64,000 nucleotides of DNA from Kryptolebias marmoratus (GCF_001649575.2 NC_051435.1:8827781-8891780), one strand, 5' to 3'; numbered from the stretch's first letter, positions 46,921 through 59,695 are shown. Made by a program: numbers and translations. Notes: generated by a model not told the origin, from the sequence alone.

Positions 46921-47756
46921 AATTACACAAACAACCTTAATTTATCACCTTACATTGATTTTGCATTGTGTTTAAAACTTTGATGGGTTGAATTTTTTTT
47001 TCTTGTTAAAATTAAGGCATTTAATGTGTTATTTTTATCCATTCATCCATTTCTTTTACCTTATATAGAAAGAAAATGTGCATTTTTCAATGTTACTGAT
47101 TTAAGTTTTTTTATATATGTGTACCATTCATAATAAAAAAATAACAACTAAATCACTCACTAACAAGAGTTTTCCATATAATTTAAAATAAATTAGCAAA
47201 ATCAGCAGAAATATACTTTGATGAAAATATTTACAACTAATTTGTTTACATACCAACATTGACGAGTACATTTCAAACAGCACTGGCGCACAAAGGATAT
47301 TGAGTTGGTGAAATAGTTCCCACATGTAAACACAGTCAGAAGGATAACAATAGAATTAAAGATACTTGGTTAAAAGCAAAAAAGGTAAGGTTGTTTTCTT
47401 TTCTTCTTTTCAGAAGAAAAAAGAAGAGCTACTGTGGCTTTAAAACAATCTTACTATGATTTTAATCTGCCTTGAGATATTTGTCATCATTGTTACATGC
47501 ATTTCTGTTTATTGTTCTGATTGCATTACTTTTTATCCAATTATTTATTATGTTTGTACATCCTCTTTGTATTCCAATCATAAATCACTCCCAATATAAA
47601 TCCCTATATACACTCATTCATAATTAGAGCAACAGTTTGCAAAAAAATGTGCAATTCAGTTATGTGGTCTCTATTAAATAGCATTAGATTTATTACGGGG
47701 AAAAAAAAATGTGTTTTGTTTGTTTGTTTTTGTTTTTCCTAAGGTAGCTGCAATGT
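46921..47756. other. Noncoding DNA
   Basis: AT-rich; nothing recognised. Confidence 0.5.
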
Positions 47757-47783
47757 AAAAAAAAAAAAAAAAAAAAAAAAAAA
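47757..47783 (+). repeat. A27 homopolymer
   Basis: The longest poly-A run of the window. No retroposon body recognised upstream. Confidence 0.95.
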
Positions 47784-49419
47784 GAGTCCAGTAAGAATAT
47801 TTTATATGTCCCATAATTGTAACAGCAATGCATTTAATAAGAGATAGTTGGGGGGAGAACTGGAATGTTCATATGGTCTCAGTGGTCCAACTGATAATCC
47901 TTTTGCTCATATCCGCAGCACACATGCTAGAACACACATAGCAGGTGACAGTTAGCATTGCCAAAGGGCATGTATTACATCATATTAGATTTCATACGGC
48001 AAACTCCTCATAGTACCTAACACTGATAGTGAGATAATCAGAGTTTTATAAATATTTGTATAGGTTTCCATTCATTGTAGATGCTGATGTAATACCATAC
48101 AGCATAACAGACATCCAATCTCTTTCTGTAAAAGCAGCATTCCGTTTTTTTTTTTTTAACTTTTAGTTTAAATTCAAGATACCTTATTCAAAGCAATTCA
48201 ACATTTTTGTTCCATAAGTGTCTCTGAGTGTCCATTGTGTGCTTTGGTTGTTTGGTGCTAACATTGCACGGGCCCATGGGTAAAGAGGTGACTTATCTTA
48301 TTGTTATTCTAAGAGCAACAGTCCTGATCCTTAGGCCAACCGAGTCTGTGCTAAGACAGTCTCTTCCCCTACCACAATACAGGCAGCACACATCACACTT
48401 ATACACACATATAGAAACAAGGACATTCCTCCAGTTTACTGATTTACAGTAAGTTCATGGAGATTTGGTTTACCTTTATGACTGTACATGCCCTATACAT
48501 ACTCTATTTGAAACCTCTATTTAACTTTAAAACCAGTAAGACCATATAAAAACATTTTGGTTGCCACCATTAGTTTAATGCAAGTACAAATACACACACA
48601 CAAACACTACATATTGCTGCCAGCACACAGGTTACTGTGGTAACAGTGTACATCTTTCATTGGTCTAAGTTCTGTGTGAACCCTTCAAAAGAGTAAAACT
48701 AACATCCACCTCTACTGATTTGGAAGTGCTGTATTGGATGATGATGATATCTAAAATTAGAAGTGAACTTTTTTTCTTTGTTTTTCTTTTTTTTCAACAG
48801 CACCTTTAACACACATCTTTGTGAACTTGTCTTTCTAATCTATTGAACTGTTGTGGGAAACATCTAACTGAATAATGTTTTAGCTGCATTTTTCACAAGT
48901 GTAGTCTTATTGTTCAAACATGTTTCTTCTTTGTTTTATTATAATTTCAGCTTAATTCAGATTGCTTGTTTTAAACATTTGTTTTATGCAATGCACACTT
49001 CATTTGCTTGTAGTAAATGCATTGTATAATTTAATCAATTCTCTTGATATGGAATTGGAAAATGGAGTGCCTGTGATAATCAATTTTAAATATCTAAACC
49101 AGTTAAAGTTAGGCATTAAATCAAATTTCCGAATTCCAGTCCTGGCACTATCCTGAATGAACCCTCTGTTCTTAAATGGTCTATAAAGGTCTGTAAGGCA
49201 CATTTCTCCTCCCCTTTTCCATCTTTTGTGACATTGTCCTGACATCTATACAACTAAAGTGTTCGACTGCCCTCTGTCTGACCCTCCAGTACCATGTTGT
49301 ATGGCTCATAAACCTTCACGCCCCTCACCCCCCAATTCAAGTACTATCATCTACCCAGCACCACCATGGGTGCACCAATGGCTGTAGACACTCCAACACA
49401 ACTGAGTGACAAAACTCAA
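47784..49419. other. Noncoding DNA
   Basis: AT-rich unique DNA; short CA runs near 48594. No gene. Confidence 0.5.
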
Positions 49420-49690
49420 TTACATGTCCCATTTATCTCCACTGGGGCCGCCTAGCCCCGTGGCTCCAGTGTAAATCTCTGGACCCAGTCAATAATCTAT
49501 TCTCCAACTCGTCCAAGAGCCCTCTATTGTCAGACATCCTTTTGGCAGAGGATGGATGAATGGGAGGGTTAGAATAGAAAAGGGAGAAAGTGAAGTAGTG
49601 GGAGGTGATGGGACTAAGGAACCAGAGACCATCCATCTACCCAATGACTTCTGGTCACAGTTCATTATAGGTCGTAATGCAGACTAGCTT
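49420..49690. promoter_or_regulatory. Candidate conserved noncoding block
   Basis: Island with GGGGCCGCCTAGCCCCGTGG (49444-49463), an imperfect GC-rich dyad, a GTCAATAATC core (49488) and CpG at 49509. It is more complex than its surroundings. Function unknown. Confidence 0.27.
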
Positions 49691-51419
49691 CACACACACA
49701 GCCACCGCTTAGCTTAGCAATTCTGTGGTGAAGGTCAGGTCGGGGCCCCTCTTTCTGGCTTAAAGTTTGCCTTCAAACAGTCTGATATAAAATAAAATAA
49801 CTCTATGCTCAATTGTGATAATTATCAGTACTTTCAAGGATTTTTTTTTCTCCATGTTTGTCTAGACTATACTATCAACAAAAAATAGCTTTGATGAGAA
49901 GGTAGATGAACTGTTTTAGATTACTCTTTTGTATTTTAGCTTATCTGCATGCAGTCTGTAGACAGCAGAGTGAGAAATAGAAAACACAGTACAACCATCT
50001 TCTTACTTTTAGAAAGAACAATAACTGTTTCCATAGAACTATCAGGTGAATTGGAAGCAAACTTTAATAATGTTTATGTACTTTAATAAACTTTAATAAC
50101 GTGTAGAAAATGTGTACTGTAAAGCACAATTTTGAGACAACAAATATTGTTAGTCACTAGCATAAAACTACAAAAGAAACAAAAAAGGTATCTATTTGTA
50201 TTGTAAGGTATTTAGTGATGTGTTTGTTTTCAAAAATCTCCTTAAACTAGCCATGTTTTCATTATATTTTCATGGCAGCAGCTTTTGGCTATGCTCGATC
50301 AATAGAGGAAACTCACACTAGACTTACATTCACTGAGTGGCAAGAAGAATCCAGACTCAGAGACTGACTTGGAATTGCAAAGAATAATTAAAATGTAGAG
50401 TGTAATTGAATTAACAAATTCAAAAAGGGCCAGGCTATTTCATTTACAAACTTCCAAAGAATAAAGACAATTAAACAGATTCCTATAATTCATAAAGACA
50501 ATAAAATCCCAGAATAAAGGAGAAAGGGTACTTGCAGTGAATACTTTGTGTCCATAAATTTATTCTTTCATCACTGCACAAAACATCAGGTGAAACAAAT
50601 TGTTTGATGAACCTGTACATTTGCAACCAGGATGTCCATTCAAATTCTCATTACCTTAACTTCAATGACACATTTTGCTATAGAGTTCAGCCAGGTATTT
50701 GAGTCTTTAAATGCCTTCGGGCTTTGCTTTGTGAATTGTGCCAGCATATAATCATGTACATTTAATATCAGAAAATCTAATTCTGGCTAGATTTCAATGT
50801 TCATAGTTCACATATTTTTTGACAGGCTGCAAGGATCCCTGTCAGGACCAACAATACTTAATTTATGTTCACATTTAACTGTTACACTCTTAATTTTATA
50901 CAGGGAAGGGAGCCATGTTAAATGTTTTGCCAGTTAGGGTGCATAATTAAGTGGCAGCAAGTAAAATATCCTCACAGATGCCTCATGCTAGAGCTGCTTA
51001 GCTGCATTTATGTGATCATGTCTCTGATCCAAAGTATAAAACAAAACAAAACAAAAACAAACAAAAAAAATGTGAATTTTGAGCTTTCATTAAATAAATA
51101 AACTCAGAAGAAAGAATATATATAGACATGGAGCTAAGAAGGTTTTACGTTCACTGTTTTCTTTATTTGTTTTTTCTGATTTCTATCAACTTTTTACATC
51201 TGCAACTTCAAAATAGGCAAAAACGTATAGTGCTCAAAACATGGCTAATCAAAAGCCACCTCACCCTACAATTACCAGCCAAGCAATGAACATAACTGTA
51301 ATAAAGTATTCAAGTATTCAAGAGTCTTTAACGGCAACAAACATGGAGACAACGATAACCAACAGCACAATCAAATGTCAAACTAAAGATGTCATATTAG
51401 ATAGATATAGCTACGTTGG
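49691..51419. other. Noncoding DNA
   Basis: AT-rich. A small repeated ACTTTAATAA(A) motif occurs three times at 50060-50100. No gene. Confidence 0.5.
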
Positions 51420-51900
51420 CTGATGTTGTCCTCTCCCACAAACTCCAGGCAAAGCAATCTAATTAAACGATGAGAGGGCATATTCATCCTGTTGTCTGAG
51501 AGTCCACTAGTGATGGATGGGATAATGAGTTTCCTGAAGAGCAGCAGACTGGGATAATGAGTTTTATCCAGGAGAGGCTCATGAAGCGCTTAAGGAGGGT
51601 TGTTGCATCCCAAGCTAGGTGACAAACAACTCAAGACATTTTGTTGAGTGTGCCTGCTATAGAGGAAATGGCATCGTAACTGTTGGCTAACGCAGCCCAT
51701 TATTTAGTGTGACTGGCTGTTAAGAATGAAAACTGCCAGACATGTTGGCATAGCAATCTCTGAGGGCGATAATTCTGCATGATGGGGAGGCTGGCCTTTG
51801 GTATCAGCTGCAGACAGATTAAATGATGGTTTATTCTTGGTGTGTCCTCAGCAGTCAGTAGCACCAGTCTGTTTCCCTTGTCACAGCCTATCACTGTGGA
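51420..51900. promoter_or_regulatory. Strong candidate enhancer with a duplicated 15-bp site
   Basis: TGGGATAATGAGTTT occurs exactly twice, at 51518-51532 and 51550-51564 (32-bp period, about three helical turns). CTAATTAAACGATGAG (from 51459), GCATATTCATCC and GATTAAATGATGG (from 51817) add further homeodomain-type cores. The block is 480 bp with few simple repeats and several CpGs. A same-face spacing of two identical GGATAATG sites suggests a bound protein pair. Function inferred. Confidence 0.4.
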
Positions 51901-52582
51901 ATACAGGTGCCCTGTTTTATTAAAAGAAACTGAATAGCTTCAAGGTTTTATTATGCTAGGGATACAAGCAACAGGTGATAAAACAGAATTTATTTACTGA
52001 TTTTTTAAATTAAACTACATCATATAGTAATCCTGAAAGTTAGATAAGCAGGGGGAATGATGGGTGGGTAGGTAAGGTGTAAACAAAATTAATAAGAACT
52101 TAATTCAACTGGATAGACTTTTTTTTTCTCAACATTGGTCAGAAAAAGAAGCTCAATGTGGACTGAAATAAATTTCAGTCCCAACAAAAGTTGCACAACA
52201 CTGTAGTGATTAGGATTTTTGTCTCACAGATTTAAATAGCCCTAAAGTCTGTTTGTTTGTTTCTTAAATTGCCTTTTCTGGAGTTGTCAACATTAGTTAA
52301 ACCGTTGTGAGTTTTGCACATGTTCCCAAGAAGGAATCAAGTTCACAGCTAGCCATAGATGGCTCAGGACAAAATGGGATTTCTGCCACCTTAAAGCAAC
52401 TTGAGCTCATAAATTTCAGTTTGAGCAACTCTATTTTACAAATTTACATGCTCTCTTACTTTCCCGTCAGATAGTTGTTTGCTAGTTAAAGGCTTAACGC
52501 TTTCTGTTTTACAACATATATTTCACATAGATTATGTACATGGTAACAAAGTGGTAACAGACCACAAAGGAATTTGTCTTTG
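51901..52582. other. Noncoding DNA
   Basis: AT-rich. 52195-52335 loosely resembles the head of the short interspersed repeat (GTAGTGATTAGG, TGTCTCACAG, GAGTTTTGCACATG) in plus orientation, too diverged to call. Confidence 0.4.
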
Positions 52583-52603
52583 AAAAAAAAAAAAAAAAAA
52601 AAA
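52583..52603 (+). repeat. A21 homopolymer
   Basis: Uninterrupted A run. Confidence 0.95.
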
Positions 52604-52911
52604 GGCAGAGCCTAAAGTAATAACATAAAACCATCTAATTTCCAAATGACAGTGATGTAAAGGTTTTTAAATTAGTGTCCCCCTAACAACTGCAACACTG
52701 TTAAAATTGGAGGTATTTTGAAATGGCAGAAATCCACTGTGGATATGGCCCTCTCAGACTTGCCATTAAATTGATAAGATAATTTTGACCTTATACTCTA
52801 AACTGATAATGCTTTGGCCAATGTGTACAGAAGACAAAAAACTAATTAGTGATAACAATTTCACAGGACAACTTTAAAACAAAATTGGACTGTTTACTAA
52901 ATAAACAATTT

Positions 52912-53098
52912 TAAATTGACCTTGGGTGGGATTATAAGTGCATGACTCTTTGCCTTGCGTGGGTGTGCCTGCATTGACCCTGTGATGGACTATCAACCTG
53001 TTTCAGGTGCATTCCACCTATCACCCATTGACTGTTAGTATAAACACCAATATCCCTGTGACCCTGAACAGGATTAAGTGAGGAGAGAAAAGGAATAA
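52912..53098 (+). mobile_element. Short interspersed repeat, tail half (plus orientation)
   Basis: In order: AAATTGACCTTGGGTGGG, GACCCTGTGATGGACTATCA, CAGGTGCATTCCACCTATCA, CCCATTGACTG, GTGACCCTGAACAGGATTAA. These are the same blocks, in the same order, as in the minus-strand copies at 32.9 and 54.2 kb. The head half is missing or too diverged. Confidence 0.7.
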
Positions 53099-53149
53099 GT
53101 TATTTAGTCTTACAAACAGGGGCACACATAGTCACTCTAACTGCAGCTG

Positions 53150-53400
53150 GCAGAAAACTTTTGGATACCAACTGTGTAGACCTTGTCAATCACATGCACT
53201 GCAGGCTTGATCTATTCTGCCTCAAGCATTTGAGCAAGACAGGGTGAGGCAAAGCTCAGCATCTCTTTACAGTGGTCATAAAGACACAATGAGGAGACTT
53301 CTTAATGCAGCTTTATGTCAGCAGCCAGCTGCTGCTGGTTCCATCGAGTGCAAGTTACGGAGAGGCACAATAAACAACAGTATGAGAAACAGAGTATGTA
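53150..53400. promoter_or_regulatory. Candidate conserved noncoding block
   Basis: Contains CAGCAGCCAGCTGCTGCTGG (53320-53339), a palindrome centred on an E-box CAGCTG, and TTCTTAATGCAGC just upstream. CpGs at 53345 and 53358. A purine/CA-type TGTG run follows at 53410-53440. Function inferred. Confidence 0.3.
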
Positions 53401-54202
53401 TTTGTACTTGTGTGTGCATATGTGTGTATGTGTGTGCATCAGTGTGTTGTTAACTTCTGTTCACACATTGAACTCACTTAGATTCCCACACTGCCTGAGC
53501 AACATTTAGTCATATAAATATATAATGTGGTTGCATGTTGAAAAAAAAGCAAGTGCTACAGATTCAGAATAATTTTCAGATGATCTACCTACAACATATG
53601 TTGTATTAACTGTGTAGGTAAACAGGATGAGAATGTTTTCAAATTAGCACATGTTGAGCATTCTCAGTTGATCAGCTTGGGTTGGGGCTGATAGAACAGC
53701 ACTTTCTGCAGATGTTAGAGCCAGTGATCAGGAAAATCTGATTTTACATCCACTGTTTTCATGTTCTGCTGCTTGCAGGTAATGAGGTGGATGCTAATTC
53801 TCAGTGGTGCAGGTGACTTGGTCATATGCCATTGCTACACAGACTCATTGAGGTCTTTGTTATCCTGACAAATTCAGTGCACACAAGCATGCATATTGAA
53901 CTTGCCTCCATTCTGTGCATTCTCAAGCTCAAATTAAACACCGGTACACTGCTTTCATCTTCAACATCTGAAAATGAAATGGTAGTGGGGTTTATGCCTA
54001 GATCTCTGAAGCTGTGAAGATTTTATGAGGTTTTATAAAAACCTTTTTTTTTTTTAACTGATACAATATAGTAAAGTAAAAGGTCAAAAAAGGTTTTTGC
54101 TGTAAGAAAAAAAAAATCTTGGCTGGGCTAGGCTACAACAGTTTCATTCATACACATCCATTCATAGTTACAACAAAAAAATACAATTTCTAAAATGTAA
54201 TA
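53401..54202. other. Noncoding DNA
   Basis: An imperfect TG-rich run at 53408-53446, then AT-rich unique DNA. No gene. Confidence 0.5.
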
Positions 54203-54528
54203 CTCATCCGTCTTATTTTATACACTTCACCTTTCCAGCTGTCTATCTCCAAAAGTCACTGTACAGGGTACACCCTGGACAGGTCAAAAATCCATCACAT
54301 GGCCACAAAGAAACAAACAACCATTCATGCTCTCACAAACACATAGGGACAATTTAGAGTCACCAGTTAACCTAACATGCATGTTTCTGGTCTGTGGGAG
54401 GAAACTGGAGTATCCAGAGTATCCACACATGCACAAGGAGACCATGCCAATGCCCCAGGCTGGGAGGCAATCCTGCGATCTTCTTGCTAGGAGGCGACAG
54501 CTCCAACCACTGCCCTGCTCTGCCGCAC
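54203..54528 (-). mobile_element. Short interspersed repeat, nearly full length (minus orientation)
   Basis: Minus-strand order: GGCAGTGGTTGGAGCTGTCG, CCTAGCAAGAAGATCG, a degraded B-box-like segment, GTTTCCTCCCACAGACC, ATGCATGTTAGGTTAACTGG, ACTCTAAATTGTCC, GGCCATGTGATGGATT, CCTGTCCAGGGTGTACCCTG and an AT-rich tail ending in a GGATG-like segment. Same family as 32946-33320. It looks tRNA-derived at its head. Short open frames on both strands are repeat-derived. Confidence 0.8.
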
Positions 54529-56519
54529 AAAATAAAATTGCCATATGTATTTAGTGAGTAGGTGTTTTAACCTACTCACCTATATTTCATATTGTCTTTA
54601 TCCTTACAGCATTATCAGTTTAATTGAAAAAAAATAACATTAGTAAACCAATTTCTGCAAGCTGTGGTGCAAAACAAATTACCCAATTAAAATAGACACA
54701 CAAATACAAGGATGACATTTCACCTCTATAAGACTAAATAAAAAAAAGCAGAGAGCATACACTTTCCCAATCTGCCAAATTTAGGACCCGGGGCTTGCAA
54801 CTATTGAATTATGTAGTAATTAATATTCTCACAAAAGACTAAAAAAGCTTTTTTTTCCCCACCAATGTTAATAAAACACTCACCTGCATGGCAAATCATA
54901 GGTTGAGCAAATAGACAGAATGTGAAAAAAGTAGAAAGTAAATGCTGATTAAAATATTTTACAACAGTACTGGTATGCTTTCTGTATACATGTTTAAATG
55001 GAAATATTGTACCTTAAAGTTTCCAATGATAAGGCTGCATGCTGCATTAAAATGTATGCATTTATTTATTTTATTTACTGTTTTCCTATTAATATTGGCT
55101 TTTATTCTCTGAAACAAACCCAGTTATGCCAATCATTGCCTGGAAACTAATCAATTAAATGATTTGGGTGGCCTACCTAATTTATGATTAATGTTGTAAT
55201 TGCATTACAGCTTAGGTAAGTATTTGAGATCTCCCCATGTTAACAACAGAAGTCTATTTTCATCTAGTGACAACTATAAAAAATATGTCTCCATTCTGGA
55301 ATAACAACCAAATAATTTCCTGACTAAGTTCACTTGATTTTACACTGCATTAACATATAAATGTAGGATGGTTTACAGAAAAGCTGAGTTTGTACTGCAA
55401 TTATGTTATTGATTAGACACTAACAGGCTCAACACCATGTAAGCTTACAACTGGAGGTGGAAGAAACAACTCTTCACTCCTCAGAATCAGATAAACCAAA
55501 TGTACACACATTTAATTGCACATGTAGAGCCCTGCATATTCAGAGCTTACAAGTACCTGTGATGTAGATGCAGATAAAAACATACTGCACTGACATGTGT
55601 TTTGTTTGTTGGCTAATCTTGCATCTAAAGGGGATACCCATGCAGGCTGCTATAGCTTCTCAGGGAGATCTCAGGCAACAATGTGTGTATTAGTCTTACT
55701 AAATATGCTGTATTGTCACCAGGGGGGAAATTTTACTTGGGACACAAAATGCCACAGTGCTGCAGGACAGTACATTATGTGACAGCCAAATATAATATCA
55801 AAACATTGATAAAGGAATAGTGAAATAAGTACTACAGCTTTCTGAAAAAAATGCTTATGGCAGTTGCTGAAACAAATCACATTTTATTCACAATAGCCTA
55901 TTAAAGTACAGTAAACAAAACCAGACTGTAATAAGATCTTTTCTATTTTAGATTTTTATTTGGTGCTTTATGCTTTCAAATTTAGCTATTAATGGCAATT
56001 TGCAATGTCATGTATACACGGATAACACTTAATATTGTTAATGCATAATGGACTTTCAAACACTCACACACATAAAATTAATCATATTAGGACAGATAAC
56101 ATTTTTCATATGATATATTAAATACACCTTTTCAAATAGGGAGCAAAAAACAAAAGTTGGATTGGTGCTGCTGGATGAAGTAAACGTCTGTTAAATTTTT
56201 TTGCTTATGATGGCAAGAACAATATCTATATGGGCTGTGGGTTCTTTTAAGTATGAAAAAACTTGTGTTTGCAAGCCTTAACCTGTATTATACATTTACT
56301 AAAAGCTCCTGCTGGTTTCACACGTGCAGCGATAACTTGCGCAACAACCATTGTTCCGTGTAACAGTCTAATACTCCCATCCAGATCAAAGAATAACACT
56401 GAAGATTTCAGAGAGTAAGAAGCTTTTACAATAAGAACTTTAGCTGTCCATTGAAAAAAGGTAAAAGAAATAACAAAGGAAGTCAAATCTATCAATCTCC
56501 CCCCAAAAAAAACAAACAA
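54529..56519. other. Noncoding DNA with a possible CTCF-like site
   Basis: AT-rich unique DNA. TGTCACCAGGGGGG (55714-55727) resembles the central part of the CTCF consensus (CCACCAGGGGGCGC) but lacks the GCGC end. No gene. Confidence 0.4.
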
Positions 56520-56690
56520 AAAAAAAGGCACCACCTGCTGTGCAGCTCAGCGTTCACTTCGCCATCAGGAGGACAAAACACTGAAGTAATGTCTATCTGA
56601 CAGAAAGCCCTCAGGCCTCAGCGGTGTCTGAAAGTGTAGATAGACACAGGGGAGAGTAGACTCTTTTTATGAAAGAGTGCCTCTGTCAAG
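56520..56690. promoter_or_regulatory. Candidate conserved noncoding block
   Basis: Island with CACCACCTGCTGTGCAGC (from 56530), CpGs at 56550, 56561 and 56621, and no simple repeats. Weak candidate. Confidence 0.22.
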
Positions 56691-56730
56691 AAGTTACCCA
56701 GAGAAGTCAAATGCTGGTATAAAACTAAAA

Positions 56731-56735
<5 letters not shown>

Positions 56736-56773
<38 letters not shown>
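56736..56773. repeat. TA dinucleotide microsatellite, 19 units
   Basis: Uninterrupted alternating T/A run of 38 bp. Confidence 0.95.
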
Positions 56774-56776
<3 letters not shown>

Positions 56777-57419
56777 AATAATGTACAAGACAAAGTGTTT
56801 GACATGTTTAATAAATAAGCATTTTAACAGGGCACATGAATAAGTCAAATTTGCATGATAAAACTTATCTATCCAATGTAAATCTTTGACTGACAAGAAG
56901 ATTTCCAGTTTTTATTTGTGTACCATTCACTGTGACTTATTGTAGGGCCACAAAAAAAAAACAAAAAAAAAACTAGTAGATGTTCATGTACTGACAGAAT
57001 CAGGCTGTCATTTTCTTTCACCATAGGATGCAGCCCTAATTCAGATCAGTATAATTATCAGTGTAATCAATTTTCCCCACAGAAAGGCTTTTTATTGTAT
57101 TTTTTTTGGTTGAGATGTCCATTTATTACAAGATTGAGATTCCTTGGAAGTAAGTAATTAAGTTTGTATCAATAAGAAAAACTGTTTTCAGTACATACTG
57201 TGGTATTGTAAATATGTAAATAAATTAAAGTCAATATAAGATATTTATCAACAGTTACATTGTATTTAAAGACTATGGAGAATACTGGAATAAAGACATC
57301 TAAACAAAATTTACAAAAAAAAGTGCATTAGTCATGGATAGCTGCACAGCAAAGTATGAACATTTTTTGTTCAGTTAAGGCAGTTTTGTGCACTTTGTGT
57401 GATCCAGGCTTTCTTCTGA
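56774..57419. other. Noncoding DNA
   Basis: AT-rich with A runs at 56951-56971. Nothing recognised. Confidence 0.5.
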
Positions 57420-57700
57420 TCAGTGTCATTATTTCTGCACATTCTGGCATGTATTTTCTATCATCTTCAAATGTACGTCTGTCCATCTGTCTATGTATCG
57501 CCCTCCCTTTCTCGAAGGAGATGGTAATGGGATCTTAGTAGAAGTCTGATTAAAAGGACACATCCTCCTTGGAGACCACCAGACAGTTTCACTTTTTTCT
57601 TGCCTTCTCCTCCTCAGAGCATCAGAAACCTTGGGTTTAGAAACAGAAGGGCCTGATAGCAAGCTCATGCAGAGCAAGCTAATTAAATTAGGCCTTCTTT
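57420..57700. promoter_or_regulatory. Candidate conserved noncoding block
   Basis: Moderately complex block ending in CAAGCTAATTAAATTAGGCC (57675-57694), which contains a TAATTAAATTA dyad of homeodomain type. CpGs at 57475, 57499 and 57514. Function inferred. Confidence 0.3.
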
Positions 57701-59218
57701 AATAAAATAGGAAGTGAACTTAAAGCTTTTATCCTAACTGCACCATCAAAGCAAAAGGGTAAAAATAAGCCAGTGAATAAAAAAAAAAAAAAAAAACATA
57801 CAACCTGAAGACAGGATTTTCTTCATGTTACATTGCATCCATGCTACCCATTGGATACATTTAACACACAAGCAAAGAAAAAAGAAAGCATGTTGCTTTG
57901 AAAAGAGTTGAATAGTTTATTAAGATTAGACGACTTCAAATAAATGGTTATAACTTTTCCAGCCCTGGTTTAAACGGATACTTGCTGTGTTTTGATTGAT
58001 ACTCATGTTTCATTAGTTAGTTAGTTTGTGCAATTGTGTTTTTGTTTGTTTTACGGGAGGGGTTGAAAAGGGAAGAAAATTACATTAGATTTGAAATTAT
58101 GGTAATTGTAGTTTTAAATATTGTTATTATAATACACATGCCCAATGCAACTTAATGTAACTTCAGTCATTAGTAGTAACATCAGCAGTTATTGTTGAGG
58201 AAATAATTAGAGCTCAGAAAAGAATGTGCAATGTTCCAGTTTCAGAATAAAGGCTTTAAAACAGGACCGTGACAAGGTTTTCTACTACACAACTACCCGA
58301 ATAATATTTTTTTTCTCTACAGCTTATTTCATAAAGATGCTAATACTCAACTTCTTGCTATATCTTTTACAATGTTAAAAGAAAAAAAAAATTGCATGAC
58401 TGACTTATGAGATGACTTATGAAATTGACAAAAAATAAAAAATCTTTGCACACCATCAAACTAATAAAAACAGGAACAGTAAATATTTCCCCAGCCTATT
58501 ATTTGGAAACAATTTTTATCTTTTTTTTCTTTTTTCTTTTTTATACCTGACACTTCAAAATCTCTTGATATTAAGATTAAGCACCAACACATTTCAAGTA
58601 TTAGTTAAAAAGCAGGTCAACAGGTCAACATGAAGGTAAGAATACTTTTGTTTGTTTGATTTTTTTCTTTGATTTGTGGATTATTTAAAGTCATGAGTGA
58701 AAAATAAATAGTAAAATCTTACAAGATTTTAAACAAATGATCATCTATTGAAGTAAATACCAAAAGTACTAACGACTAGTGATAACTTTGTTTGTATAAA
58801 AAAAAGGAAAAAAAATCCTTTTAACTAACCACAGAAAACTGGAACTGTGCTCTTTAACAAGAGACTGGAAGATTGTTGTCTTCTTAGTATTTTCAGTAAG
58901 TTAAATATTTTCTGAGTGCAAGCCATTTTTTAAATTTAGTTTTTGGATTTTTGCACAAAATGAAGAAATTACTTAAATTGCAGGGCAGAAAAACAATATT
59001 TAAAACAAGTAAAACAAAATTTTGACTTATTTTACAAATAATAATAATAATATTTCTTTAGGGAAAAAGAAGTGGGCTGTCTATTATATATGTCAAAGAT
59101 TGTAATGGTTGTAAATGGTTGGAGAAAATAAAAGTTTGAAATTCTATAGTTAACAGACAATCAATTAAGCCAGTAACGTATCAAGTTTCTTTGTTTACCA
59201 GTAAATTAATCTGAATAT
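57701..59218. other. Noncoding DNA with a DR2 element
   Basis: AT-rich DNA with A18 at 57779-57796. AGGTCAACAGGTCA at 58614-58627 is an exact direct repeat of the nuclear-receptor half-site with a 2-bp spacer. No gene. Confidence 0.5.
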
Positions 59219-59661
59219 ACACTTTGGTACACTAAACCAGACACTACGGAGCACAAGCCAGTGTATCTCTTGTGCCAGTCCCAAGCCAGGGAAAACGGTC
59301 AGGGTTGTGTCAGTAGGGGCATCCAGAGTAAAACACTTTTGCCAAAACTAACATGCGAGTTCATCCAAGTGACACCATACCGGATCAGTCGAGGCCCAGG
59401 TTAACAACGACCACCACCGGTACTGTTGACAAACAGGGCGCCAGCGGAAATTGTGCTACTGTTAGTCGAAGACCACAAGAACAAAAATAATAATAGGAAA
59501 CAGAAGGAGAAGAAGAAAGGATGCAGTTAGAGAGGACATGGACGTAGTTGGAGTGAGGACAGAAGACGCAGAAGACAGAGTTAGATGGAGGAAGGAGACT
59601 CGCTGTGTCGTCCCCTGAAAAGGGAACAGCTGAAAGAAAAAGAAGACACTTTGGTACACTA
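59219..59661 (+). mobile_element. Internally deleted RTE-type LINE copy with 16-bp target site duplications
   Basis: ACACTTTGGTACACTA occurs at 59219-59234 and 59646-59661 and flanks a 411-bp insert. The insert starts with the 5' leader of a fish RTE-type LINE, recognised by GTGCCAGTCCCAAGCC, GGGCATCCAGAGTAAAAC, ACCGGATCAGTCGAGGCCC, GGTTAACAACGACCACCACC and GGGCGCCAGCGGAAATTGTG. It then jumps directly to the 3' end of the element: codons 59520-59615 read DAVREDMDVVGVRTEDAED and RVRWRKETRC, the C terminus of the RTE protein, stopping at TGA 59616-59618, followed by GGGAACAGCTGAAAG and an A/G-rich tail. The endonuclease and reverse transcriptase are missing, so it must have been moved by a partner's enzymes. 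The perfect target duplication means that the short form itself inserted, or that deletion happened later inside a full copy. Family recognition is from memory. Confidence 0.85.
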
Positions 59662-59695
59662 GGTCAGTGAATCTTGAATGACATTTGTCACAAGA

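Noticed and set aside
52195..52335. Head of a short interspersed repeat
   Set aside because: Only short scattered matches; too diverged to call as a copy.
59462..59659. Minus-strand frame over the RTE copy
   Set aside because: It is antisense to the LINE; the recognised coding remnant is on the plus strand.
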